This document shows positions 1 through 7,546 of a stretch of 8,055 bases of DNA, one piece after another. Made by a program: the position numbers and the translations under genes. Every line of letters begins with the position of its first letter. The first letter of the stretch is position 1. Below the pieces are notes generated by a model. That model was not told the DNA's origin, made no database searches, and saw only the letters and a program-made list of their open reading frames with translations. The stretch is from Bacteroidales bacterium (GTDB taxonomy: Bacteria > Bacteroidota > Bacteroidia > Bacteroidales > B18-G4), in assembly GCA_023145125.1 (NCBI GenBank), contig JAGLEK010000278.1, positions 1-8,055 of the forward strand. Reading direction: 5' to 3'.

Positions 1-930
1 ACCGAAGTAAGAATTTATAAAGAATTTGGAGATATACAAACAGCTATCAAGCTCGGGAAGGAAGCTTTAATAATTGCCATTGAAATAGATGCTTTAAGTG
101 TAGCAGTAAATGCAAATCTGGCTTTATCCGAATTATATGAATCTGATGGTGATCTTAGTAATTCACTGATATATTACAAGTATTATAACGAATTGAAAGA
201 CAGCATTTACACCATTGACAAAACCAATGCTGTCCAGAATTTAAAAATTCAATACGAAACTGAAAAGAAAGAACAACAGATAAGGATATTGAAAGAAGAA
301 AAAGAATTCACGGAAAAAATTACATTGTACCTGCTAATAACTTCTGCAGCCTTACTTCTTACGATATTGATCAGTATTTATACATTCTTCCTGAAGATCA
401 GAAATTCAAAACATAAATTACAGATCTCAAAAACTGAAAGTCAAAAGCAGGAATTGGAATTAGCAAAAAAAGCCCTGGAAAACGAAAACCTGGAGAAAGA
501 CCTGGAATTAAAACATAAAGAGCTTACTACCAATGCAATGAATTTAATTAGAAATATTGAGATCAATGCGAATTTATTCCAGGAATTAAATAATTTAATC
601 CCCACAGCTGATCAGGATCAAAAAGAAAAGATCAGGGACATAATCCGATCATATAAAATTATCTCGCAAGATAAGGGCTGGAAAGAATTTGAATTGCGGT
701 TCGGCCAGGTTCATAAATCCTTTTATCAAAATCTTTCAAAACGGTTTCCGGATCTCAGTCCGAATGAAAAAAAATTATGTGCTTTTTTACGCCTTAATAT
801 GACAACAAAAGACATAGCCCTTCTGACATATAAAAGTGTAAATACCATTAATCAGGCAAGAAAAAGGTTGAGAAAAAAAATGAATTTATCCCCAAATGAA
901 AACCTGATAACTTTCTTGTCTGAACTGTAA
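1..930 (+). CDS. TPR - transmembrane - LuxR-like HTH regulator, 5' partial
   Basis: The frame is open from base 1, so this is the last 309 residues of a longer protein. A TTG at 193 is only an internal Leu codon, not the start. Residues about 1-68 look like one partial and one complete TPR (alternating Ala/Leu/Tyr helices with FGDIQTAI and SDGDLSNSL turns). A Lys/Glu-rich stretch leads to a single hydrophobic helix at about 107-130, then a long Lys/Glu/Leu coiled coil at about 131-180. The C-terminus (about 230-309) carries a LuxR/GerE-like helix-turn-helix: LSPNEKKLCAFLRLNMTTKD, then ARKRLRKKM. Family knowledge: such Bacteroidota proteins usually have an exported N-terminal TPR sensor and a cytosolic HTH, acting as one-component membrane regulators. 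No receiver or kinase domain is visible. Target genes are unknown; the T9SS cargo gene 136 bases downstream is a candidate by position only. It ends with TAA. Confidence 0.88.
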   Translation, partial: TEVRIYKEFGDIQTAIKLGKEALIIAIEIDALSVAVNANLALSELYESDGDLSNSLIYYKYYNELKDSIYTIDKTNAVQNLKIQYETEKKEQQIRILKEEKEFTEKITLYLLITSAALLLTILISIYTFFLKIRNSKHKLQISKTESQKQELELAKKALENENLEKDLELKHKELTTNAMNLIRNIEINANLFQELNNLIPTADQDQKEKIRDIIRSYKIISQDKGWKEFELRFGQVHKSFYQNLSKRFPDLSPNEKKLCAFLRLNMTTKDIALLTYKSVNTINQARKRLRKKMNLSPNENLITFLSEL

Positions 931-964
931 TACCCGACACTTCCTGTTTTCAACCTCAAGGCAC

Positions 965-975
965 TGAACAGTTCA
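965..975. promoter_or_regulatory. Perfect dyad TGAACaGTTCA, possible operator
   Basis: Two 5-base arms, TGAAC and GTTCA, are perfect inverted repeats around one central A. The dyad lies in the gap between the regulator gene and the PKD/T9SS gene, about 36 bases upstream of the predicted -33 element. An odd-length symmetric site of this kind suits a dimeric DNA-binding protein, but so short a dyad can arise by chance, and no factor is known for it. Confidence 0.25.
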
Positions 976-982
976 AGTCCGG

Positions 983-1002
983 GATGTACCACAGATGTAC
1001 CA
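983..1002. repeat. Two GATGTACCA direct repeats, 11-base period, upstream of promoter
   Basis: The 9-mer GATGTACCA occurs at 983-991 and again at 994-1002, so the copies start 11 bases apart, about one helical turn. The second copy also begins a small dyad, TACC-ata-GGTA, at 998-1008. The pair ends nine bases before the predicted -33 element at 1011, the usual place for an activator site with two recognition elements on the same DNA face. The repeat is seen directly; the regulatory role is inferred. Confidence 0.4.
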
Positions 1003-1010
1003 TAGGTAGA

Positions 1011-1042
1011 TTTGGGGATCATGCCATCGCATAGTATGTTTG
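1011..1042 (+). promoter_or_regulatory. Bacteroidota-type promoter for the PKD/T9SS gene
   Basis: TTTG at 1011-1014 and TATGTTTG at 1035-1042 match the Bacteroidota sigma factor consensus (-33 TTTG/TTG, -7 TAnnTTTG), with a 20-base spacer within the usual range. Transcription would begin near 1048, leaving a leader of roughly 19 bases before the ATG at 1067. The leader is AT-rich with no Shine-Dalgarno motif, as is common in this phylum. This is the only full match I found ahead of a gene in the window. Confidence 0.6.
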
Positions 1043-1066
1043 TAATGTCATTTAAGAATTCTTATT

Positions 1067-3391
1067 ATGAAAAAGCTAATTGTCCTGTTATTCAGTATTT
1101 GGATCATCTCATCAGTTGCCATTGCTCAGCATGGGTTTATTCCTGAATTCCAATTTGGATCTTTTGACAAGATAGACCTGCTTACTGCCGTGAGAACAAA
1201 TGTAGGTACAACACAGGCAAAATTTGGTGCCAGTGATTTTGGGCCTGGGGCCGTTTTATACGCTATCGATGAATGGTACGATGGCTTGTATCAGATTGAC
1301 ACCACTGATGGCTCTGCTACTTTGCTTGGAACAATCTCTCTTCCGCCTGATCATATTTGGACAGGAATGGCGTATGATGAGCAAACAGGCATAATGTACG
1401 GCATGAGTTATCATGATGTTTACCAGGATTTCTATTCCTCGCTTTACACAATTGATGTAACCGGCATATCATGCACTCTTATTGGTTCACAAACTGTTGC
1501 CCCTTCAATTGGCTGTATCGCAATTGATGGAATAGGCGACATGTACGCCATGCAACTCGGAAACCCGGCTAAACTATATAAATTAGATAAAGCTACCGGC
1601 GGAGTTATAAGTTATCAGGGTCCTATCGGGCATCATGCAGCTGGTCCGGCACATGGGATGGATTACTGTATGGAGAACCAAACCATGTACCTGGCAACGG
1701 AAACCTATTTGTCACTTGAAAATACATTACGGACAGTAGACCTTACAAATGGCAATACAACTATTATTGGGGACCTTGGAATTGCTGATTGGATAGGTAC
1801 AATTGCAGTAGCACCTGTTTTAACAGCTAACTTTTCAGCTGATACAACTGATGTGTGTTTATCAGGAATGGTCAGTTTCACTGATAAATCTTCATGGGCA
1901 ACTTCATGGTTGTGGACCTTTGAAGGAGGAACACCTGCTTCTTCTACTGAGCAAAACCCAAGCGTTACATATAACACTGCAGGAGTATTTGACGTAACGT
2001 TGGAAGTGTCAGACGGGCAAGGCACCCATGTACTTTATATAGAGGATATGATTACCGTACGGGATATTCCGGTTCAACCTGTCTCCCCCGGCGGCCCTGT
2101 TGAAGTATGTAGCAATGAAGAATATACTTACACCACATTAAGTGTGTCATGGGCCGACACCTATTTATGGGAAGTGCTGCCCCTTGATGCGGGAAGTATT
2201 ACAGGATCTGATACGTCTGCGATATTCGATCCGGCTGACGACTGGTTTGGAGCATATACTGTAAAAGTGATGGCATCCAATAGCTGTGGTAGCAGTCCGT
2301 GGTCATCAGAATTAAGTTGTACACTGAACTTTACACCACAAGCATTTTTTGTAGCAGGAGGTGGTGGTTATTGTGAAGGCAGCCAGGGCCTTGAAATAAG
2401 GCTTAACGGATCTGAAACGGATGTGGATTATGAATTATTTCTTGATGATATTACAACCGGTATAATAATAGCAGGGACAGGTGATACACTTAGTTTTGGA
2501 TATCAGACAGAAGAAGGATTTTATACTGCTACAGGTTTTACAGCTGACTGTTCAGCACAAATGGATGGGCAGCCCTTAATTTATGTGATCTATATTCCGG
2601 GTGCAGCCAGCCAGCCCACCGGCCCTATTGAAGTATGTTCCAACACAATTACTGATTATCAGACCACAGCAATACCCGATGCGAGCACATTGATATGGAC
2701 CATAGACCCGCCTGAGGCGGGCATAATCACCGGAAGCGGAGAAATAATTTCTATCGAATGGTCGGAAAATTATACCGGTTTGGCTTATTTATCGGTGTAC
2801 GGCTCAAATGAATGTGGCGACGGGCTACCTTCAGATGAACTGGAAATAAATGTGTCATTATCACCGGAGCCGGAGGTGTCCGGGGAAACACTGGTATGCA
2901 AAGATCATGAACACATTTATACGAGTAATAACAATCCGGGAAGTTCATACAGCTGGGAGGCAGATGGGGGAGTGATTGTAAATGGCGCAGGAACCAGTGA
3001 AGTGACCGTTCTCTGGACAAGTGTGGGCATGGGTTGCGTTTTTGTAACAGAAACTTCCGCCGAAGCGTGTGAGGGTACTTCAGATACCCTGGAGGTTACT
3101 GTTGATGCCTGTACAGGAATTGAAGATCTGACAAAGGGAATAGTAAGTTTATATCCTAACCCTGCCAAAGGCCATATCACAATTGCTTTTACGTCTGACA
3201 TAGGAATGGCCTGTGAAATAAGCATCTATAATCAATTTGGCCAGGAGGTTTATGCAGCCCAAAGCACTCATAATAGCGACCGGGGGACACATCAGGTCAG
3301 AATATCATCCTTGCCAACAGGGCTCTATTTTGTTAAAATAACCACCTCATCAAACCGGGTTTATCAATCAAAGTTTGTGGTGGTGAATTAG
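1067..3391 (+). CDS. Secreted propeller/PKD/Ig-like multidomain protein with T9SS type A sorting domain
   Basis: A 774-residue exported protein, complete at both ends. Residues 1-20 are a signal peptide (KK n-region, hydrophobic core, SVAIA then Gln21). Residues about 60-250 hold four repeats of the type LYxID...TxLIG, a beta-propeller-like region. A PKD domain follows at about 253-331 (TANFSADTT start, SWLWTFEGGTP core, VTLEVSDGQG end). Four Ig/PKD-like modules come next, at about 335-422, 424-508, 516-597 and 600-681, each with one Cys pair (348/407, 436/495, 524/583, 611/668). The T9SS type A sorting domain is at about 691-774, with SLYPNPA, LPTGLYFVKI and a short final strand. Family knowledge: such proteins cross the outer membrane through T9SS and are released or anchored to the surface. 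No catalytic motif is visible, so a binding or adhesive role is inferred. The ATG start is set by the signal peptide and the promoter at 1011-1042. The downstream gene converges on it. Confidence 0.93.
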   Translation: MKKLIVLLFSIWIISSVAIAQHGFIPEFQFGSFDKIDLLTAVRTNVGTTQAKFGASDFGPGAVLYAIDEWYDGLYQIDTTDGSATLLGTISLPPDHIWTGMAYDEQTGIMYGMSYHDVYQDFYSSLYTIDVTGISCTLIGSQTVAPSIGCIAIDGIGDMYAMQLGNPAKLYKLDKATGGVISYQGPIGHHAAGPAHGMDYCMENQTMYLATETYLSLENTLRTVDLTNGNTTIIGDLGIADWIGTIAVAPVLTANFSADTTDVCLSGMVSFTDKSSWATSWLWTFEGGTPASSTEQNPSVTYNTAGVFDVTLEVSDGQGTHVLYIEDMITVRDIPVQPVSPGGPVEVCSNEEYTYTTLSVSWADTYLWEVLPLDAGSITGSDTSAIFDPADDWFGAYTVKVMASNSCGSSPWSSELSCTLNFTPQAFFVAGGGGYCEGSQGLEIRLNGSETDVDYELFLDDITTGIIIAGTGDTLSFGYQTEEGFYTATGFTADCSAQMDGQPLIYVIYIPGAASQPTGPIEVCSNTITDYQTTAIPDASTLIWTIDPPEAGIITGSGEIISIEWSENYTGLAYLSVYGSNECGDGLPSDELEINVSLSPEPEVSGETLVCKDHEHIYTSNNNPGSSYSWEADGGVIVNGAGTSEVTVLWTSVGMGCVFVTETSAEACEGTSDTLEVTVDACTGIEDLTKGIVSLYPNPAKGHITIAFTSDIGMACEISIYNQFGQEVYAAQSTHNSDRGTHQVRISSLPTGLYFVKITTSSNRVYQSKFVVVN

Positions 3392-3423
3392 TCTCCTTAC
3401 AAAATTAATAGGGAGTCGGACCC

Positions 3424-3458
3424 GGCAGTGCGTGCATTGTCCATAATTAATTTAGTTT
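3424..3458 (+). terminator. Possible terminator between convergent genes
   Basis: Read on the plus strand, 3424-3430 pairs with 3435-3441 as a 7-bp stem with two G-U pairs and a CGTG loop. An AT-rich stretch follows, but not a clean T-run. The 55-base convergent gap also contains a second weak hairpin (3393-3399 with 3409-3415, one G-U pair). Neither is a textbook intrinsic terminator, and the stems weaken on the minus strand, where the wobble pairs become mismatches. The call rests mostly on the need to end two converging transcripts here. Confidence 0.25.
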
Positions 3459-4832
3459 TATCATCTTCATGGTTTGTATTTCGCTCCCTGTTTTCAACAC
3501 ACAGAAATAAATCCCGCCTGGTAGGTCTTCAGATTTCCATTGCACTTCATATTTACCTTGTTGTTGTAACTCATCAACGATTATGTCAATCTGCTTTCCA
3601 TGTTGGGTATATATGGTGATATGGACCTGCGCTGGGTTTTTTAATTCATATTCAATATTGGTGTTTTGAATGAAAGGGTTTGGATAAATATTTCCCTGGT
3701 CTGTATTTGGGAAATCGCTGATCCCGGTACCCGATGCAATGTGAATGATCCGTACCGCATGGTTGTTATAATCAACAACATAAAGCCTGTTCAGGTTATA
3801 ATCATAAACAGAGCCCCTGGGAAAATCAAATGTTGCCAATGAATCCGGCCCGTCTTCAAATCCTATTTCCCCGGTCCCTGCAAAAGTAGAAACCATTTGA
3901 TCTACGCCAATTTTCCTTACCCTTTGATTAGAGCCATCTCCAACAAAAATGGTCCCGTCCAAAGTTACATGGCATGCAGTTGGCACTTTAAACTGTGCTG
4001 TATCAGAGGCTCCATTCTGAAACCCTCCACCGTCCGGGCCACTATCACCGCTACCTGCGACAGTAGTCACCATCCTATCCGGATCGATTTTACGGATACG
4101 GTGATTGTAAGCATCAGCCACAAAAATATTATTGGATTGATCAATAGACAGTTCGCATGGTGTGTAAAAACGAGCAGCCGTATCGCTGGCATCCACATAA
4201 TCACCAACACTTTGTACACCAATGACAGTACCTCCGCCAGCCCAATCGCTCACCATTCCATCAACCGATATTTTCCGTATCCTGTGGTTCCAGCTATCGC
4301 CAATATATATATTGCCAGTATCATCAAGACATATTCCTCTGGGATAATTGAATTGAGCTTGTGATGCGGCCCCGTTTTGTAAACCTGCAGTGCCACTACC
4401 AGCGATTGTCGTTACTTGCAGATCTGCAGAAATTTTCCTGATACGTTGGTTTATAAAATCGGATACATATATACTTCCATCTTCATCCAGGACAATATTG
4501 ATAGGTTGGTTGAACTTAGCTTCATCGGCTGGCCCATCAAGATAACCGGCAGTTCCGGTTCCGGCATATACACTAACTTGCCCATCTACTCCTATTTTCC
4601 TGATACAATGATTATATGCATCCGCCAGGTATAAATTTCCTTCAGGATCGATACAGATTCCAAAAGGTCTGTTGAAACTTGCAACACTGGTATCGCCATT
4701 TACAAAGCCGGAGGAGCCGGTACCGGCATAGGTGCTTACATAATTTTGAGACTGCAGCATATTGGTGAATAAAACAAAAGCGACCATTAAAATGGCAGTC
4801 ACCCCGAATTGAACTTTTATAGAGCTTCTCAT
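3447..4832 (-). CDS. Secreted six-bladed NHL-repeat beta-propeller with T9SS type A sorting domain
   Basis: A 461-residue exported protein. Residues 1-28 form a signal peptide (MRSSIK n-region, long hydrophobic core) with likely cleavage before Gln29. Six NHL repeats follow at about 31-85, 86-139, 140-193, 194-254, 255-313 and 314-364. Each opens with V(S/T)xxAGxG and a Gly/Asp loop, then xFxxP, and closes with (I/L)(Y/F)VxDxxNxRIRKI, as in DAYNHRIRKI. Six repeats are enough to close one propeller. The fourth blade is longer because of an insertion near 201-215. The C-terminal 80 residues are a T9SS type A sorting domain (NIYPNPF, LPGGIYFCVL, MKMIKLN). Family knowledge: NHL propellers bind proteins, nucleic acids or glycans, and some carry lyase activity. 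Nothing here shows catalysis, so a surface-binding scaffold is the cautious inference. It converges with the PKD gene and diverges from the gene starting at 5076. Confidence 0.94.
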   Translation of the reverse strand: MRSSIKVQFGVTAILMVAFVLFTNMLQSQNYVSTYAGTGSSGFVNGDTSVASFNRPFGICIDPEGNLYLADAYNHCIRKIGVDGQVSVYAGTGTAGYLDGPADEAKFNQPINIVLDEDGSIYVSDFINQRIRKISADLQVTTIAGSGTAGLQNGAASQAQFNYPRGICLDDTGNIYIGDSWNHRIRKISVDGMVSDWAGGGTVIGVQSVGDYVDASDTAARFYTPCELSIDQSNNIFVADAYNHRIRKIDPDRMVTTVAGSGDSGPDGGGFQNGASDTAQFKVPTACHVTLDGTIFVGDGSNQRVRKIGVDQMVSTFAGTGEIGFEDGPDSLATFDFPRGSVYDYNLNRLYVVDYNNHAVRIIHIASGTGISDFPNTDQGNIYPNPFIQNTNIEYELKNPAQVHITIYTQHGKQIDIIVDELQQQGKYEVQWKSEDLPGGIYFCVLKTGSEIQTMKMIKLN

Positions 4833-4853
4833 AATATTAATTTTTATAATTGA

Positions 4854-4881
4854 TAAATATACTGAATAAACTACCTCGCAA
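4854..4881 (-). promoter_or_regulatory. Weak Bacteroidota-type promoter candidate for the NHL gene
   Basis: Read on the minus strand, TTG (4881-4879) is followed after 17 bases by TATATTTA (4861-4854), one mismatch from TAnnTTTG. Transcription would start close to the ATG at 4832, with a leader of about 14 bases. The -33 triplet falls inside a small dyad, TCGCA (4876-4880) and TGCGA (4888-4892), which could let a regulator compete with polymerase. One mismatch and the AT-rich setting make this tentative. Confidence 0.3.
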
Positions 4882-4991
4882 CAGGCCTGCGAAGTATTTA
4901 AACATTTTTTGATTCGGTTTTAACCAACCTGGTGTCAAGTCAAGCGCATTTAAGGCACAATCATCATATTCCGGTATATCCATTTCAAGTT

Positions 4992-5046
4992 GAAAAATGT
5001 TATGGTTGTATGTTCAGCAACAGAATATACACGTTTTTCATTTTTC
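4992..5046. repeat. 8-bp inverted repeat upstream of the 5076 gene
   Basis: GAAAAATG at 4992-4999 is the exact inverse of CATTTTTC at 5039-5046, with 39 bases between. Three T5 tracts lie at 5034-5038, 5041-5045 and 5050-5054, likely to bend the DNA near the start of the 5076 gene. I found no full -33/-7 match for that gene on the plus strand; TACTTTTA at 5058-5065 is one mismatch from the -7 box but too near the ATG to be convincing. The AT-rich composition raises the odds that this repeat is chance. Confidence 0.3.
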
Positions 5047-5075
5047 GGGTTTTTGATTACTTTTACTGAACACAA

Positions 5076-7430
5076 ATGAGAATCTTATTACCGATATTGT
5101 ATATCCTTTTTTTTCTGGCTTTTCCGGCCTATGCCCAGCATTATCCGTCTCAGGTGAATAAACCCGTCTACTTTGCCAAAACCCGGCCTCTTAAAGATAT
5201 GAAACCCATTCTGCCAGGTATACTTGATGATGGTAAGGATGAGGTTTACGAGATTATAACTGAGCCTTTTCCTGAAATATCAGATACAGTAGAAGATCCG
5301 GGGATTGATCCGGTATTACAACAAAATATGGACACAAAAAGCCCACCTGATATTTCTGTTAATGCTGAAGGGATGTGGAATTATCAAAATAAAATACCTC
5401 CTGATACTGATGGCGATGTGGGGCCGGATCATTATATACAAATGGTTAATATGTCATTCGCCGTCTTTGACAAAGAAGGCACGATGATTTATGGCCCTGT
5501 TGCCAACATAACCATCTGGCAGGATGCCCCCGAAATATGGTCGGATTTCAGCAATGGCGATCCCATTGTCCTTTACGACGAAGCAGCAGACCGATGGCTT
5601 ATTAGCGAGCTTTCATTTCCACACCATCCTTATAGCCCTCATTATATAAAAATTGCTGTTTCAGAAACAGCCGACCCCACAGGCTCCTGGTATTTGTATG
5701 GGTTTGAATATGATTATTTCTGTGACTATCCAAAATTTGGAGTCTGGCATGATGGCTATTATATGACCACTAATAATAATTACTGGGATGGTTCCCAATG
5801 GCATTTTCATGCCGTGGGCGTATCTGTTTTTGAAAGGGACAGTTTGTTGGCCGGGTCCCCGGATGCACGGAGGATCTTTTTCGACCTGTATCCTAATAAT
5901 GAACCCTGGAGTGTATTACCGGCCGATTATGATGGTGAGCCGCCTCCTGTCGATGTACCTGCTTACCTTGCTTACTACAAAGAAGCATTTCCGGACAGGA
6001 TAGGTATTTACAGTGTACACACAGACTGGATCGTACCGGGAAACTCGGTGATTGAACTTTCTGAAACCCTTCACCCGGAGCCTTTTTCGGGAAGCCTCCC
6101 CGACGGAATTCCACAACCCGGTAATGCCCCCTATCTGTCTGCTCTTTCAAACAGGCTAATGTATCGCCTGCAATACAGAAAATTTGATAATTATCAAACC
6201 ATGGTCACTAATCATACCGTAAACAGAGGTAATGGCGTGGCAGGGATTCGCTGGTATGAGTTCAGGGATTATGGCAGTGGTTGGCAAATTTATCAGCAGG
6301 GAACATACTCTCCCGATAATACTTCCCGATGGATGGGGTCGGCGGCTATGGATGAATATGGAAACATTGCCCTGGGATATTCAGTCTCCGGATATGATAC
6401 TTATCCTTCTATCCGGTTCACCGGAAGATATAAGAATGATCCCTCAGGTTTTATGACTGTACAGGAAACCGAAATTATTGCAGGCACCGGAGTACAACTC
6501 AGCCCTTATCATCGCTGGGGTGATTACAGTTGTATGTCGTTAGACCCAATAAACCAAACCACATTCTGGTATACTCAGGAATACTACCAGGTATCGGGCG
6601 ACAAATCGTGGCAAACCCGGATAGCTGCTTTCAACCTGGTTGATCCGTTAAGCCTGTCAGTCACAACAGAAAAAGACAGCCTTTGCAGCGGCGACAGCAC
6701 ACAACTATTAGCACTGGCAGAGGGAGGCAGTGGTAATTATACATTCAGCTGGATTTCCGATCCTCCGGGATTTACTTCAGCAGAGCAAAATCCTTTTGTA
6801 ACCCCCGACACGACCATGTTATATATTTGCACACTTGGCGATAGTGTCAACGAGGTCAGTGACAACCTGGAAGTCTTTGTGCAGAAAAATGCGATTGCCT
6901 ATGCAGGTCCCGACACTCTTATAGATGCCGGGCTGTCATACCACATACAGGATGCCCTGGCTGAGAATCATTCATCACTGAAATGGGGTTCGGGTGGAGA
7001 CGGAATTTTCGATGACAGCACATTTCTTTATGCAACATATACCCCGGGAGAAAATGACATCTTCATTGGTAATGTTGATCTGTTTTTAACTGCATTTCCA
7101 TTATTCAGCTGCGATACAGTCAGCGACACTATGTGGCTGGCAATCAATTCAGGCACAGGCATGCCCGCCGACAAGTCGATGCTGCCCTATGCCTATGTCA
7201 AACCAAATCCGTCAAACGGTACGTTCAAGTTGGTATTAGTTAATTTTACGGGAGAAGAAATTATTTTTACTATTCGCCAGCTTTCAGGTAATGTCATCTA
7301 TCAGGATATATTTATTTCTGAGATCTACCAGGTCAGGGACATAATGATCGAACAGCCCGGTTCAGGAGTATATATTGCGGAACTAAAAACCAGCAACAGG
7401 AATATCATTATTAAGCTTTTGATCAAGTGA
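5076..7430 (+). CDS. Secreted multidomain protein with large unnamed beta-rich domain and T9SS type A sorting domain
   Basis: A 784-residue exported protein. Residues 1-20 are a signal peptide (hydrophobic core, PAYA then Gln21). A Pro/Asp-rich linker leads to a large domain at about 93-525, rich in Trp, Tyr and Asp. It opens with IPPDTDGDVGPDHYIQMVN and continues with DPIVLYDEAADRWLISE, FGVWHDGYYMTTNN, SRWMGSAAMDEYGNIALGYS and HRWGDYSCMSLDP. I recognise the opening phrase as a recurring one in secreted bacterial proteins and expect a propeller-like beta fold, but can give no family name or activity. Ig/PKD-like modules lie at about 527-603 (Cys537, Cys585) and 606-690. The sorting domain at about 703-784 begins YVKPNPSNGTF and ends in a Lys/Ile strand; KPNP replaces the commoner YPNP. 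The ATG is chosen because it gives an intact signal peptide at once. It is divergently arranged with the NHL gene, 243 bases away. Confidence 0.92.
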   Translation: MRILLPILYILFFLAFPAYAQHYPSQVNKPVYFAKTRPLKDMKPILPGILDDGKDEVYEIITEPFPEISDTVEDPGIDPVLQQNMDTKSPPDISVNAEGMWNYQNKIPPDTDGDVGPDHYIQMVNMSFAVFDKEGTMIYGPVANITIWQDAPEIWSDFSNGDPIVLYDEAADRWLISELSFPHHPYSPHYIKIAVSETADPTGSWYLYGFEYDYFCDYPKFGVWHDGYYMTTNNNYWDGSQWHFHAVGVSVFERDSLLAGSPDARRIFFDLYPNNEPWSVLPADYDGEPPPVDVPAYLAYYKEAFPDRIGIYSVHTDWIVPGNSVIELSETLHPEPFSGSLPDGIPQPGNAPYLSALSNRLMYRLQYRKFDNYQTMVTNHTVNRGNGVAGIRWYEFRDYGSGWQIYQQGTYSPDNTSRWMGSAAMDEYGNIALGYSVSGYDTYPSIRFTGRYKNDPSGFMTVQETEIIAGTGVQLSPYHRWGDYSCMSLDPINQTTFWYTQEYYQVSGDKSWQTRIAAFNLVDPLSLSVTTEKDSLCSGDSTQLLALAEGGSGNYTFSWISDPPGFTSAEQNPFVTPDTTMLYICTLGDSVNEVSDNLEVFVQKNAIAYAGPDTLIDAGLSYHIQDALAENHSSLKWGSGGDGIFDDSTFLYATYTPGENDIFIGNVDLFLTAFPLFSCDTVSDTMWLAINSGTGMPADKSMLPYAYVKPNPSNGTFKLVLVNFTGEEIIFTIRQLSGNVIYQDIFISEIYQVRDIMIEQPGSGVYIAELKTSNRNIIIKLLIK

Positions 7431-7434
7431 GGCC

Positions 7435-7454
7435 AGGGGGAGGAGGAGGAAAGA
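7435..7454 (+). other. Purine-only tract just after the stop codon
   Basis: Twenty consecutive purines, mostly repeated GGA triplets, start five bases after the stop codon of the secreted protein gene and run straight into the 8-bp repeat array. The tract is seen directly. It resembles a strong ribosome-binding sequence, but no open frame starts downstream on this strand, so I assign no translational role and treat it as the left edge of the repeat element. Confidence 0.5.
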
Positions 7455-7546
7455 TGTAGCGATGTAGCGATTGCGCGATGTATGAGATTGAACGAAGTAT
7501 TCGGACCTTCGAATAACGCGCAATCGGGCGATCTTCGCAATCGGGC
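7453..7546. repeat. 8-bp GATNNNNN tandem array with inverted partner
   Basis: Four octamers in exact register open the element: GATGTAGC (7453), GATGTAGC (7461), GATTGCGC (7469) and GATGTATG (7477). CGATTGCGCG at 7468-7477 is a perfect inverse of CGCGCAATCG at 7517-7526. Inside lies a second stem, TATTCG (7498-7503) with CGAATA (7510-7515) around a 6-base loop; its right side is one base from the outer stem, its left side 20 bases. The right arm also holds an 11-base direct repeat, CGCAATCGGGC, at 7519-7529 and 7536-7546. Read on the minus strand, that arm shows the same GATTGC-type units. It may be a dispersed intergenic repeat, or act as a transcript end for the gene upstream. No coding frame is credible here. 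Confidence 0.75.

Noticed and set aside
193..930. A shorter regulator starting at TTG 193
   Set aside because: The same frame is open and TPR-like all the way to base 1, so the TTG is an internal Leu codon.
1705..2025. Minus-strand open frame inside the PKD/T9SS gene, with similar ones at 2751-3020 and 2917-3225
   Set aside because: All lie within a gene with clear signal peptide, domains and sorting signal; they are antisense shadows.
3897..4364. Plus-strand open frames opposite the NHL gene, also at 3428-3619 and 4416-4634
   Set aside because: Their composition mirrors the repeated NHL codons on the other strand; they have no start context or recognisable domain.
5001..5065. TATGGTTG (5001), TATGTTCA (5009) and TACTTTTA (5058) as the promoter of the 5076 gene
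   Set aside because: Each departs from TAnnTTTG and lacks a properly spaced -33 element; the last would leave almost no leader.
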